Below are positions 50,701 to 58,129 of a DNA stretch of 64,000 nt, piece after piece; the first letter of the stretch is position 1, and every line of letters begins with the position of its first letter. Under the pieces are notes generated by a model. The model did not search any database, was not told where the DNA came from, and worked only from the letters and a program-made list of their open reading frames with translations. Both the position numbers and the translations under genes were made by a program. The stretch is from Meghimatium bilineatum (lineage: Eukaryota; Mollusca; Gastropoda; Stylommatophora; Philomycidae), in assembly GCA_034231615.1 (NCBI GenBank), contig CM067317.1, forward strand, positions 46,433,876-46,497,875. Reading direction: 5' to 3'.

Positions 50701-53700
50701 AGATCAATAGCCACCTGCTCACATCAATAGCCACCTGCTCACATCAATAGCCACCTGCTGACATCAATAGCCACCTGCTCACATCAATAATCACCTACTC
50801 ACATCAATAGCCACCTGCTCACATCAATAGCCACCTGCTCACATCAATAGCCACCTGCTGACATCAATAGCCACCTGCTCACATTAATAATCACCTGCTC
50901 ACATCAATAGCCACCTGCTCACATCAATAGCCACCTGCTCACATCAATAGCCACCTGCTCACATCAATAGCCAACTGCTGACATCAATAGCCACCTGCTG
51001 ACATCAATAGCCACCTGCTGACATCAATAGCCATCTGCTCACATCAATAGCCACCCGCTGACATCAATAGCCACCTGCTCACATCAATAATCACCTGCTC
51101 ACATTAATAGCCACCTGCTCACATCAATAGCCACCTGCTGACATCAATAGCCACCTGCTGACATCAATAGCCACCTGCTCACATCAATAGCCACCTGCTC
51201 ACATCAATAGCCACCTGCTCACATCAATAGCCACCTGCTCACATTAATAGCCACCTGCTGACATCAATAGCCACCTGCTCACATCAATAGCCACCTGCTC
51301 ACATCAATAGCCACCTGCTGACATCAATAGCCACCTGCTCACATTAATAATCACCTGCTCACAGCTAAAGGTATTATTTCATCATCAGCATTATCACATT
51401 CACTGCACTCATGTAAGATATACTGCGTTGAACAGCAACCTAACATAATATATTTAATGACTGTTCTCATTTCCAACTAGCTAGCCTCCTCATCTTTGAT
51501 GACACTTCGCTCAACCAGCACACAAACAGACTCAGTTTTGGGTGTAGATGTGGATGAGGTCAAAACCTCCGGCTCCAGCTATTACCTACAAGAGGAATTT
51601 GTAGTGCGCATACGTCCTATGGAGCAGTATTGTGAAGCTGTTATGAAGAGAGTAGCAGAGTCAACAGAGGATAGTAAGGAAAAATTACATACACAACATA
51701 TATATGTCTATATATATATATATATATATCATCATCATCATCATCATAAAACCCATAACCCTTCAGGGTCGTAGGGGTACCACATTGGAAGCTTCAGCAC
51801 ACAGAGTCCTCCAGCGAATTCTATCCTCAGCGATGCGGATGAGTGTGGAAATATCTAGCCCTGTCCATTCCTTGATGTTGTCTGTCCATGTCTTTATTTG
51901 TCCTCCTCTGCTTCTTCCACCCTCGACAGTTCCCTGCAGTATTGTTTTTGACAAGGAATCGTGCCTGCATACATGTCCGAACCATGCTAGTTTTCGTCGT
52001 TTCACTATTGAAATCAATGGCTCCTAGACATCTGCACACATCTCTACTTTATTTCTTACGTACACATTGGTCTTATGTTCCCTATAGGAAATTCGTAGAA
52101 TTCTTCTGTAGCATTTATACTCGAAAGCCTGTAATCTTCTCTCCATGTCCGCAGTGAGTGTCCATCTCTCACAACCATACAACACAACGGAAAGCACCAG
52201 CGACCTATACAGTTTGATTTTCACTCCAACACTGATGTTGCTTTTCGAAATCACAGTTAGCCTTGACAAGGTTGCTAAAGCCATCCCCAGCCTTATTTTT
52301 AGTTCTGCTTTGCATTTACCATCGCTGCATATACTGGATCCGAGGTATTTGAAGGTATTCACCTCTTCAAGCTTATGTCCATTCATCATGATATTAGTGT
52401 GGTTTTCTGTGTCTCTGCTGTTTACCAAGATTTTGCTCTATCTGAATTGATTTCCATTCCGTACTTGCTGGTAACTTTTTCTAACTTTGATGTTAATTCT
52501 TATATATATATATATATATACAATTCAATGAATGAAAACACTGACAGAAATACGAGGGTTCTTCAAACGAAAACCTCCAAAACAGGGTTGCCAGAATTTT
52601 GCAATTTCATGATAAAATTTAACAAATATTTCCATTTTTAATTATCACTCACATAAAATTGATGTTTTGTTCATTTTTGTATTTTTTGGTCTATTTCCAA
52701 ATTTGTTAAGCATTGGAAGTTTTGCTATTTTTAGCCATAATTTATCTAAATTTTGACTAAAAATGTATACTATCTGGTAGCCCTGCTCCAAAGTTGGATA
52801 GGAATGAGAACAACCATGGAATATTTTATTTTATTACTGCATATTTTGTGTACTTTTTGTGTACTTTTCTTTTTCGAACAATAATGAGAGGTACTACTGA
52901 CATTCTAGTACTTGTATTAGATTCTCATCTTGTCTGTATAATTTTGACCTTTTTCTAGTATTGGATTCTCTTCTTATTTAGATAAATTTTGATCTGCCTT
53001 AGAGTTTGATTCTAAAATAAACAAGATTCTTAAAGTGTTTCCTCGTGGTCACCATGGAAACACATTGCTTCGAAGCTCGTGCGAACACTTTATGGATTCT
53101 GTCAGGGAAGTACAAACTGAGATGGAGTAATAATTGATTGCACAACACAAACGACATCTCTCAATGGTACAGTTTGACTCCCACACCCAAAACACTGTCG
53201 CAACACAATATATGACAACGGCTGGCCTAGACTGTCAGACGGCCATGTCCCGAAGCTCACTGAAAGCAGGAGTAGTAAACCAAGCCTCCATTTGAGCATT
53301 AAGCCTAATCTATTGAGCATAGTAAACACGTCCATACCATCGGTTACTTCGAGAGGGGATGTCCTCGAGAGAACCAGCACAATCAAGTACTTGGAGGTTA
53401 TGTTGGACCGAAGTCTGAGTTTCAAAGATCATGTTGACCACATCATTGTAAAGGCTTATAAAGGTCTTGCGGCGATGAAAGTTATGGCTGCTGCTCAATG
53501 TGAACAGAGGCTGCTGTTTCTGCTGTATCAGGGATTAGTGGTGGTGGTAGTAGAGTACGCACTGGCAATTCTGACACTGAGTCAGATTCAAACAGAAAGA
53601 TTGGATAGAATACAGAATGAGGCAATGCGAATCATTTTGGGGTGTACGAAAGATACGTCGGCACGACTATGCGATACCTACTTGATTGCCCAACTACAGG

Positions 53701-56700
53701 GCAAAGAATACATACGTGCTTCGCGCGGGACTATCTACAAATCACCGCTGATAAAGAGCACCCTCTACACCGAGAAATTATCAAAGTGAAAGGTAGTCAA
53801 CTTAAGAGAGGAAAGTCGTGGATGGGGCGCAAAGAGGACGTTATACAGAGCGTGTGCAGATTGGAGGATGTACTACCTGGTGACGAATGGAGTCTGACAC
53901 CCTCAGATTGTCCGACAGCCTTCGAAGGATTAATAACACTCAATAGAGAGTACAGGGAATGGATGGTGTCCGAGAGTGGTCGAGTCGGAGGTGCTCGCTC
54001 TGATCGGTGAAAATTCCAGAGAAGGTGATATGGCTATATATACAGATGGGTTGGTTGAGAGACACATCAGGAGTGCCTGGGTCTTCACGGCTCAAATGTG
54101 GAGGGGGGAGAGGTCATCAGAGAGGAAAGTGGCGCATTTGCTCAGACGACAAGCAGCATGACAATGGAGATTTTGGCAGTACCCAAAGCTTTGAAATGGG
54201 TGTGCTCACAGACTGTCTGCGAGCATGCCTGTATACTCAGTGACTCCATGAGCATGATCGTCAAAGTTCAGGCGGGGTACGTTCGGGAACAGTGGCTGGA
54301 TGCAGTGAATAATTCCTGTGTGCGTAGAGTTACTTTTATTTTTGTGTCGGGACATGCGGGAGTCCGGATGAGAGAGCGGATATGTTGACCGCCCACGCTG
54401 CTACTACGGCTGTTGATGGAGCGATGGATCGGGCAGACATTTTGAATGCCCTACGGGAAAACGCACGAACAAATGACTGCATAAGTGACGATGGCTTTTT
54501 TTCCATGACTAGAATAGGGGATTTTGGTTTAAAATGTGGTATCGCTTGAAAGGGGCGGTTTCGTGCACGAGATAGAATGATTGTCAACCAACGACATACG
54601 GGGACCGTCAGTCAACGTGTAATGGCGGATACACTCAAGGAGAGATCTGAGCACCTGTGGACTTGTCCGGAGTGCATTGACGATGATTGTAAGCCAACTA
54701 ACTATTGAACACATTTCAAAGGTAGCACAGTAAAAATAACATGAGTTATCAAACAATAACATAGCACACGGGATTTCCCAGTACTCAGCCGCCTAGTCAG
54801 TGGTTGACCAGAAACCATCTGATCAGCGTCGCCTACCACACTTGCTCAGTGGCGATATTAGTGCCATTCCTTGACCTTCCCATATTAGTGCCATTCCTTG
54901 ATCTTCCCTGAGAGTGAGTCCTGGTACAATACTTCATGGTGGCTGGGCAAACCACTGGAGTAATTTTTATTTTAAACCACAAATAACGGTAGAATTAGAA
55001 ACCCAGGTTTTCTATTCAGTGAGCGAATGACTAAAACAGTACACTACCTTGGGTCCTAATTTATCTGGGGCAATATACATATGCCAAATCAAAGAAGCCA
55101 CAAGAACAAGTTTACAAACAGCACACAAGAAGGCCATCTCCAGAGAACTCTTCCACCCCTGCCACCGCAAGGCAAACAAGGGCCACAGAGTATAGATAGA
55201 TAGATACCTATGAGAAAAGATCTAACTAATTTGAGGTTTAAAAAGGAGAGACAGGGATGCAGCCTCTAACCACATATGTTCAACATATACACAGAAAACA
55301 TCCGGCGAAATGTACGAGAAGACTTACATTATAAACAGTTACAACCGCATAATTTGGGAGGACATACGATTCCACAAAAAGTACGCATGTTTCAACCTTT
55401 TAATATCGGAGGGCATGAGACTCCAGACATTAGGTATGTAGATGACACCACCTAGTGTTTGATGTAGATGACACCAGCTAGTGTTTGATGTAGATGACAC
55501 CACCTAGTGTTTTTTTCAATCCCCAGGAATTACGAGCTATGCAGCTCATTTCCTATATGCAATAGATAGAGGGGTCTTCCAACGCTTTCTTTCTTACCCA
55601 GAAGATGTTCTGCGTGTTCTAGGGCCCGAAAGTTGGAGTAAGAATAGTGACACTGTTACCTGCCAGGCATATCATAAGCAGAGACTAAACACGTTTAGAG
55701 GATGATGTTAGATTTCCCACCTATAAACGGTCAAAGCGACCCCACAGTCCATGCTGAAGTTGGATGTGTCTGGATGAAAGTTGCAGATATCGCAGCTAAT
55801 TTGTAAACCATGACAAAACGTATTCCGTTCTCTGTACTACATTCCGCTAATCTTAAGAAGTGAACGAAGAAGAAGAATAGCCAACAGCATGAAATGCTTT
55901 GAGATGAAGCCTCCTACTCAGAGAGATCTATCTGTATTTACTTCGATCATAAAGCCCCTAGGGCTGGGTGGTTTCTATACAGCCATTTTTATGTGTGTTT
56001 GAATCTCCTATTTTCTTGAAAGTGGCGGCATTGTTTCAAGTTTTAAATGCTTTTTTTCTTCATGATAATAGAGCCATTATTATAATATTTAACAACATTT
56101 GTAATCTAGACATTTTAATTTTTTTAATGAACATTTTTCTCTTATAATAAACACCTTTCCATGTTTCCAGGTGATAGTATTATTGTTGTGCAATAAGAAA
56201 TATAATCTAGTATCCTTGGCGATGATGGATGTGACTCACTAGACCAATTTGAGCCACAAAAGTGTCAGAGACGCATTAAGGCCACGGATGGAGTATATCT
56301 CCCCATAGCACAATGCCCGGTCTGAAATATAAGATTGTGTGCTGCCCATACAACATGATTCATCTCTCTCTCTTTCTCTCTCTCACTCTCTTCTTGCCTT
56401 GTTAACTCCAAGGGAAAGGTAATACCAATACATTTGGAACAGGGTAAGCTGCCGGATAAGCATAGCTGAGCTGTATCTATGCTCCTAACTAATATTCCCT
56501 CTAACGTGCGCGTATGAGCGACTACGCACTTAATTAAAAGTTACAGCTCATGAAATGTAACACCACCCCACGCACATAAAGAACGTGCAAATGAAATGTT
56601 TAAATTTTTTTTAAATTACCCTTTTAGATATTAAATGCCTTCGTAAATATTCACTGCTTATGCATCTTAAGATTTGTTCGTGTGAGAAAATAAATTAGAG

Positions 56701-58074
56701 GGAACATTGCTCCTAACTCTAACCTAGACCATGTATCAAGCAAGGCTAATGTCTAGTCTGTCCTTCAGTACTATTTGGTTTTAGGTTGAATTTCTTCGAC
56801 TTCGGATAAGGTTTGTATCCTTCCATGTGTGCTCCTCTACCCGAAGTCGATGACACAATGTGGGTTGTCAGGATGGGTAGTCACCGCCAGACTTACATTG
56901 TTAGCAGACACAAGTTGTACTGACTACTGTCATACGGTAGCCTGGGCATATGTGACACGACCTGACTATTTTTAAAAAAATGTATTCTTGTGATTTCTTT
57001 TGTCGGGAAGACATGTTATCTAGCCTTGCGTGATACCATGGTTGCTCTTGGCCTGGTATCCCGACTTCAACACCAGTGATTGTTGCTGGAATTTAGTCCT
57101 GTTCGGTGTCAATGATGACCCGACCAATCTTAGTTTCCCCATCCTCCTAAGCCCCATCTGCACTTCAGGGATTTAGCCTCGATGAGGAAAACTTCGACGA
57201 TGTTCTCCTCTTATGGTGAGTAAATCCCCTTTCAGCTGTGGATACCAGTCCAATTTGATTATAATAGAGTTTAAAAGGTAAAGTAGGTAACATGGTCTCA
57301 CCTGCCGTCGGGCATGAAGATAGCTCTAAATTTACTAAGCCGTATCAACTATTAGGTGGGGGGGCAGTTCCCTTCCTTGTTGTGTTTACCTTCACCGGCC
57401 CATACATCAGTACGAATTTACAGCTGAGTCGACTGCAGAAACTGTTGTGTCAGGAGAGAAATCATGGCTCGGATTTGTTTCCTTTCTTCTGGCCGTGGTT
57501 TCGAATCAGGGCCGCGGTGGGGAATGCTGTAACCCGGTGATAGTAAGCAAGCTTACTGTCAACTAGGCTAACTCATCAGAGTTTAAGACCATCAAAAATG
57601 ATCGAAGTCATGATTCATGTAATTCTGCCACCACTACCACCTGGTATATTAATTAACAATGTTTTATGCTGCATACCACTACAATATATTGTACTCAATG
57701 GTTAAATGTTTAATTCTCTAACAGTTGAGCCTGACCATTACGACAGCATATTCCCTAAAGACACCATTACCTACGCTGTTTCAACTGACCTGATCAGAAA
57801 TCGCCAAGACAACGTATCAAGTGATAGTGAATCTTCATCCCCCACAGAAAATGAGGCCAGCAACGCTAGCAGTAGTCATAGCAGCACGTCTGTACCGGAA
57901 ATGTTTGGTCACATGAACATTCCCAGACTCTCCTTCACACAGTGTACGGCTGGCCATTTCCTGCTCATGTTGGTCTGGTGCATGTATTCTGTTATCATTA
58001 TTGGCCTTGCTGAGGCATTTCTGCCCTATGTTATTCTCTTTACACTCTTTTTTTTCCTTGTTATTCTCAGGTGA
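35625..58074 (+). CDS. RING-finger (C3HC4) protein with C-terminal membrane hairpin, five exons seen
   Basis: Exons 35625-35731, 41472-41575, 45962-46145, 51481-51673 and 57725-58074 join in phase to about 311 codons; the 5' end is not located. The RING is CTIC, then CGHTFCKRC, then CPTC (C-x2-C, C-x-H-x2-C-x2-C, C-x2-C), a C3HC4 zinc-binding module typical of E3 ubiquitin ligases. It is preceded by a basic helix-like segment (RGVRHVIDSRLRRMVEAE). A Ser/Thr-rich linker follows (TLRSTSTQTDS, later SSDSESSSPTENEASNASSS), then about 45 hydrophobic residues at the C terminus that could form two membrane spans. Inference: a membrane-anchored E3 ligase with cytosolic RING. The architecture recalls TRIM13/TRIM59 or RNF-type membrane ligases, but I see no B-box and cannot assign a family. 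Confidence 0.85.
35800..36290 (-). mobile_element. RNase H-type LINE 3' end (copy 1)
   Basis: Minus strand: KLTRIFVPRHADVAGNERAD (RNase H last Asp motif), HPMDRADI, then YTLRDLLKWKSENIWTCPVC ending in a stop. The Cys pair near the C terminus recurs in copies at 48000-48520 (WTCPKC), 53050-54710 (WTCPEC) and 63490-63745. Confidence 0.85.
36318..36580 (+). mobile_element. tRNA-derived SINE-C copy
   Basis: Same as 24914-25190 with a short deletion in the head (GCCGCGTTAGCGCACTGG). GGTCCTGGGTTCATTCCCC, GGGTACCGGATTAATCCGG and TTACTTTACTTTTTACTTA are all present. Confidence 0.88.
36680..37500 (-). mobile_element. RNase H-type LINE 3' part (copy 2)
   Basis: Minus strand: WAANRTEKMIHELILQHS, IIIYTDGSATQETSRYGF (first RNase H Asp), TTTSCMRMEIEAVTAARIW (conserved Glu), YCPSHAVVRGNERVDVLAG, then VQRMVEMGVTRGDG. 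It has a frameshift near 37235 and stops. Confidence 0.85.
37556..38212 (+). mobile_element. LINE ORF2 tail ([10 protein letters not shown] family), one break
   Basis: NTKVKQAKEFKYLGSIFSED, RLDREIETRCQKANTVTYQL, then after a frame break near 37832 [60 protein letters not shown] and the end SPGDRQ. The minus-strand LINE at 36680-37500 abuts it. Confidence 0.9.
38420..38580 (+). mobile_element. tRNA-like SINE fragment
   Basis: GTAGTTCAGGGGTTGTC and GGGTTTTCGAATCCCGCTGC resemble Pol III A and B boxes, followed by CAATGGCAAACTACTGAAC. A head and partial body only. Confidence 0.5.
38590..39430 (+). mobile_element. second LINE of the [10 protein letters not shown] family, interrupted by SINE-A
   Basis: INIQINDQLLKQVQEIKYL continues after 38856 as EDNF.QAM, then ATCEMRCLRKAA, LKWFGHLMRIYPY and a decayed R-rich segment. 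The break at 38688-38846 is a clean SINE insertion. Confidence 0.82.
38688..38846 (+). mobile_element. SINE-A, complete copy with 10-bp target duplication
   Basis: 159 bp from TCCACCGAAGACGGATGTGT to AACGCTGAAGAAGAAG, flanked by AAATATCTAG at 38678-38687 and 38847-38856. It lies inside the LINE's KYL motif. It defines the family ends: no obvious tRNA-like B box, and a GAA-repeat tail. Confidence 0.93.
39600..40392 (-). mobile_element. LINE RT fragment with YADD
   Basis: Minus strand: LRYADDTVLIAGREQELQAL, NKNKTEIMVVSKR, VKFLGTLL, then after a frame break LRCYIEPILFYGCEAWTIN, RRMMKIPWTAKKTNAEVL, SRFLGHVLKR, GRDRGRHRKK and ASRHGT at the end. It shares its end with the copy at 12125-12665. Confidence 0.9.
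40540..40755. repeat. about 30-bp minisatellite, left part
   Basis: Diverged units of TATGTGATACTCTATGCAGC plus ATTATAATCA. It continues at 41061-41360 after a LINE insertion. Confidence 0.88.
40756..41060 (+). mobile_element. LINE 3' end inserted in the minisatellite, open frame
   Basis: About 98 open codons: [60 protein letters not shown], ending LRCGDGT, then GATGATGATGA. GATACTCTAT occurs on both sides (target duplication or satellite sequence). Near-identical to 22440-22740. Confidence 0.9.
41061..41365. repeat. about 30-bp minisatellite, right part
   Basis: More homogeneous units (TATGTGATACTCTATACAGC, ATTATAATCA) ending about 105 bp before RING exon D. Confidence 0.92.
41472..41575 (+). 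CDS. RING gene exon D (first half of RING)
   Basis: Acceptor TCTATGCAG, 34 codons plus 2 nt, donor AAAG|GTGAC. It encodes NIIPEHWSLFLRCTICFGYL and then QDPHTLECGHTFCK: the first two zinc-ligand pairs of the RING (C-x2-C and C-x-H-x2-C). The split Arg codon is completed by exon E. The donor and acceptor lie directly against repeat DNA. Confidence 0.93.
41640..41935 (-). mobile_element. LINE tail fragment ([10 protein letters not shown] family)
   Basis: Minus strand VRWFGHLMRMNPNK, then GKPRKRRIEKH, with stops; collinear with 37950-38080. Confidence 0.7.
42139..43291 (-). mobile_element. E5 retroposon, second full-length copy, inverted
   Basis: Flanked by TGACTGTACC at 42129-42138 and 43292-43301. 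Its 5' end (at 43291) reads GAGTGCAAAGAG and is collinear with 28150 onward (GCATTGCTCTTAGCGGACCC). Its 3' end carries a CAGAAGAAGAAGAAAAA tail. Near the 3' end a 26-bp GC-rich block is triplicated (42192-42269). Diverged from copy 1, with several indels. Confidence 0.88.
42192..42269. repeat. 26-bp triplication inside E5
   Basis: Three copies of GATTTCCGCCAGGGCGCGTG plus AACTAC. The other E5 copies have one. Confidence 0.93.
43302..43975. other. RING gene intron, nothing recognised
   Basis: AT-rich, no exon-like frame or transposon signature. Confidence 0.4.
43980..44172. repeat. 31-bp AT-rich minisatellite, six units
   Basis: Perfect or near-perfect units AAATATAAGAATTATATAAT plus GTAGAATTATA. 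Confidence 0.96.
44255..44535 (+). mobile_element. LINE 3' end with intact C2H2 finger
   Basis: One frame encodes CPNCPRTFTARIRLISHLRT followed by His (C-x2-C ... H-x3-4-H). Upstream is a Lys/Arg-rich segment and downstream the 3' UTR shared with 17616-17700. Confidence 0.82.
44560..44760 (+). mobile_element. decayed LINE tail (FGHIKRHD family)
   Basis: AAATTTCAATATTTTGGGAA, TTGTTGAAGACCTTACCTGA, GGTAGGCATAGATAAAAGTT and a GATGATGATG end; collinear with 40820-41060. Confidence 0.65.
44765..44985 (-). mobile_element. LINE 3' end (C2H2 family), reverse
   Basis: The complement matches 5880-6065 (CCGTAAATTCTCCTACCCCG, TTCAGCACTCCTGCATGCAC, ACTTTCCGTGCACGAATC, CTTCGCTTGCGAAGGAG). Confidence 0.75.
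44986..45165 (-). mobile_element. SINE-C, reverse, head-truncated
   Basis: The complement has GATCGCAACGACCCCGGAGT, GGTACCGGTTTAATCCGGGA, CTACCGCCTTCATATACAC and GTATCGCTAACATCTCACAC. The tRNA-like head is missing. Confidence 0.8.
45170..45425 (+). mobile_element. decayed LINE tail (FGHIKRHD family)
   Basis: CCTTGTTGAAGACCTTACCT, GAGGTAGGCGTGGATACAAG, CTCAAGCAGAGTGCACCAC, GCAGCCAACCGTTGAGGAGA; collinear with 40860-41045. Confidence 0.72.
45535..45660. repeat. about 50-bp degenerate tandem repeat
   Basis: Three copies of ATTGGATTCTCATCTTATCT plus GGATAATTTCGACCTTTTTC. Two further copies lie at 52915-53005. Confidence 0.8.
45962..46145 (+). CDS. RING gene exon E (second half of RING)
   Basis: One nucleotide plus 61 codons, acceptor CAATTCAG and donor ATG|GTGAG. 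It encodes CLKRLGEIAQEDNVDVHVRR and then LRLSCPTCRHPFPAK: the seventh and eighth zinc ligands are in CPTC. The spacing between CKRC and CPTC is long (about 23 residues) but within the RING range. It ends VLKHMVELWKRECKM. Confidence 0.93.
46205..46457 (+). mobile_element. SINE-B copy
   Basis: GGGCTCAAAAGGGAAGCAAC, CCGTATAGGTCAAGGTGATC, AACACAGATATCACATCAAA, GAATGAACGCAGAAAAAGAA. It lies about 60 bp downstream of RING exon E. Confidence 0.78.
46460..47455. other. RING gene intron, little recognised
   Basis: Two diverged copies of a roughly 100-bp motif occur (46700-46760 and 46905-46965: ATAATAGAAGCAGCAATTTG / ATAATAGAAACCGCAGTTTT). A 75-codon minus-strand frame at 47068-47295 with CHECHK has no splice or family support. 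47335-47400 has a short duplication of CAATCTAACACAACCCATT. Confidence 0.4.
47458..47720 (+). mobile_element. dispersed repeat F, copy
   Basis: TCTTCTTTCCATGCATTTTG, GAGAGTTGGGGGATAGGTTG, ATGTCTTGTCTCGATTTCTT, TTTTGTCTTCTGTCAAATGG; collinear with the complement of 18740-19050. Confidence 0.68.
48000..48520 (+). mobile_element. RNase H-type LINE 3' end (copy 3)
   Basis: TDSKHASTASVRLSMPSM in a drifting frame, FVPGHVDAEGNERADELAG (RNase H), SMDRLDMM, YPSVSMARIQDL and WTCPKCYDDDH near the end. Several frameshifts. Confidence 0.82.
48586..49992 (+). mobile_element. hAT transposon (ZMYM1-like transposase), 1407 bp, decayed
   Basis: An exact 8-bp duplication AGTAGAAT lies at 48578-48585 and 49993-50000. 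Termini CAATGCCGTCTTAAC and, inward from the right, CAGAGCCGTCTTTAC. Internally a 154-codon frame (48725-49189) has NLLESLKSYLQETRDKF and VETILPILDTLIVELTRRAE. Further on, in broken frames, NIEIALRVFMCMIVSNCTGE followed by RSFSRLKLIK is the hAT C-terminal dimerisation motif. Most of the catalytic core is deleted, so it is non-autonomous. It is inserted in a repeat F copy. Confidence 0.92.
50001..51410 (+). mobile_element. dispersed repeat F, copy carrying the 20-bp array
   Basis: 50001-50150 (CGGAGACTAAACACGCATCT, CACAACCATGTCTTAG, GATGACCTGTGCTTTATCAG) and 51361-51400 (GTATTATTTCATCATCAG) are collinear with 11800-11990. The array lies exactly where copy 1 has a single CTGCTCACAG. Confidence 0.75.
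50136..51366. repeat. 20-bp satellite, about 61 units, with 420-bp higher-order duplication
   Basis: Unit CACCTGCTCACATCAATAGC with variant positions (CTGCTG, ATTAATAATC, CACCTACTC). The variant pattern of 50221-50520 is repeated exactly at 50641-50940, showing a segmental duplication of 21 units; one more unit is gained just after. Confidence 0.97.
51481..51673 (+). CDS. RING gene exon F
   Basis: 64 codons plus 1 nt. The acceptor is TTCCAACTAG and the donor GATA|GTAAGG. It encodes LASSSLMTLRSTSTQTDSVL and then an acidic and aromatic part with SYYLQEEFVVRIRPMEQY. Phase is exact with exon E (0) and exon G (1 then 2 nt). It begins 115 bp after the 20-bp satellite array ends. Confidence 0.85.
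51700..51750. repeat. (TA)n and (CAT)n microsatellites
   Basis: A TATATA run at 51707-51729 followed by CATCATCATCATCAT, the latter being the reverse 3' tail of the adjoining LINE. Confidence 0.92.
51755..52450 (-). mobile_element. LINE ORF2 C-terminal part, one frameshift
   Basis: Minus strand: LEEVNTFKYLGSSICSDGKC, ALATLSRL, SVVLYGCERWTLTADMERRL, YRRILRISYREHKTN, then in a new frame RRKLAWFGHVCRHDSLSKTI, GRSRGGQIKTWTDNIKEWTG, ending VVPLRP and an ATGATGATG tail. The break is near 52020-52035. Confidence 0.92.
52583..52785. mobile_element. hAT MITE, 203 bp
   Basis: Ends CAGGGTTGCCAGA and, inward from the right, CAGGGCTACCAGA (11 of 13). Flanks CTCCAAAA (52575-52582) and CTCCAAAG (52786-52793) form an 8-bp target duplication with one change. 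AT-rich, non-coding. Confidence 0.85.
53050..54710 (+). mobile_element. RNase H-type LINE, longest copy in the window
   Basis: LERTSTIKYLEVMLDRSLSF, VKAYKGLAAMKVMAAAQCEQ (RT thumb region), LDRIQNEAMRIILGC, then frame changes to REYREWM, MAIYTDGLVERHIRSAWVF (RNase H first Asp), FVSGHAGVR (last motif), MDRADILNALRENAR and WTCPECIDDD. At least three frameshifts. The minus-strand frames here are shadows. Confidence 0.88.
54765..55010. mobile_element. dispersed repeat I, second copy
   Basis: CTAGTCAGTGGTTGACCAGA, CGCCTACCACACTTGCTCAG, AGTAATTTTTATTTTAAACC; collinear with 23590-23790, with a 30-bp tandem duplication (TTAGTGCCATTCCTTGA). Confidence 0.7.
55055..55460 (+). mobile_element. LINE RT fragments
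   Basis: 55225-55455 reads RQGCSL.PHMFNIYTENIRR, NVREDLHY, then a partly duplicated NLGGHTIPQK / NIGGHETPDIRYVDDT, matching RT motifs 4-5 of 34230-35285. 55080-55170 looks like a LINE tail (AISRELFHPC). Confidence 0.8.
55461..55624. repeat. short tandem repeat and repeat G remnant
   Basis: GATGTAGATGACACCACCTA plus GTGTTT three times (55435-55512), then AATTACGAGCTATGCAGCTC with TTTCCTATATGCAAT, related to 4690-4760. Confidence 0.6.
55625..55880 (+). mobile_element. SINE-B copy
   Basis: CTATAAACGGTCAAAGCGAC, GAAGTTGGATGTGTCTGGAT, GTTGCAGATATCGCAGCTAA, GAACGAAGAAGAAGAA tail. Confidence 0.8.
55881..56480. other. RING gene intron, nothing recognised
   Basis: Contains a (CT)n-rich tract at 56361-56392 and otherwise no identifiable feature. 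Confidence 0.4.
56490..56709. mobile_element. hAT MITE, 220 bp
   Basis: Exact 8-bp target duplication CTCCTAAC at 56482-56489 and 56710-56717. Terminal inverted repeats TAATATTCCCTCTAA and, inward from the right, CAATGTTCCCTCTAA (13 of 15). Confidence 0.9.
56718..57285. other. RING gene intron, unclassified, relatively GC-rich
   Basis: Contains an imperfect stem (TTCGACTTCGGATAAGG near 56788 and CCGAAGTCGA near 56840) and no protein or known repeat. Confidence 0.4.
57290..57580 (+). mobile_element. possible SINE-like repeat
   Basis: GTGGTTTCGAATCAGGGCCG resembles a Pol III B box. The upstream part is GC-rich with an 83-codon frame lacking any domain. No second copy exists in the window. Confidence 0.3.
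57725..58074 (+). CDS. RING gene exon G (last exon, membrane segment)
   Basis: Acceptor TTCTCTAACAG, 2 nt plus 115 codons, then TGA at 58072-58074. It begins with the split Ile and EPDHYDSIFPKDTITYAVST, then a Ser-rich stretch, then HFLLMLVWCMYSVIIIGLAE and FLPYVILFTLFFFLVILR. The last 45 residues are strongly hydrophobic with a short break (AEAFLP), suggesting a two-pass hairpin. A consensus-like donor (CAG|GTGACT) overlaps the stop, so continued splicing cannot be excluded. The 3' UTR would run into minisatellites. Confidence 0.82.
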
Positions 58075-58129
58075 CTCTTAGACAGGATAGTGGCATATTC
58101 GTGATAGAGTTTCACACATTACATTTGTT

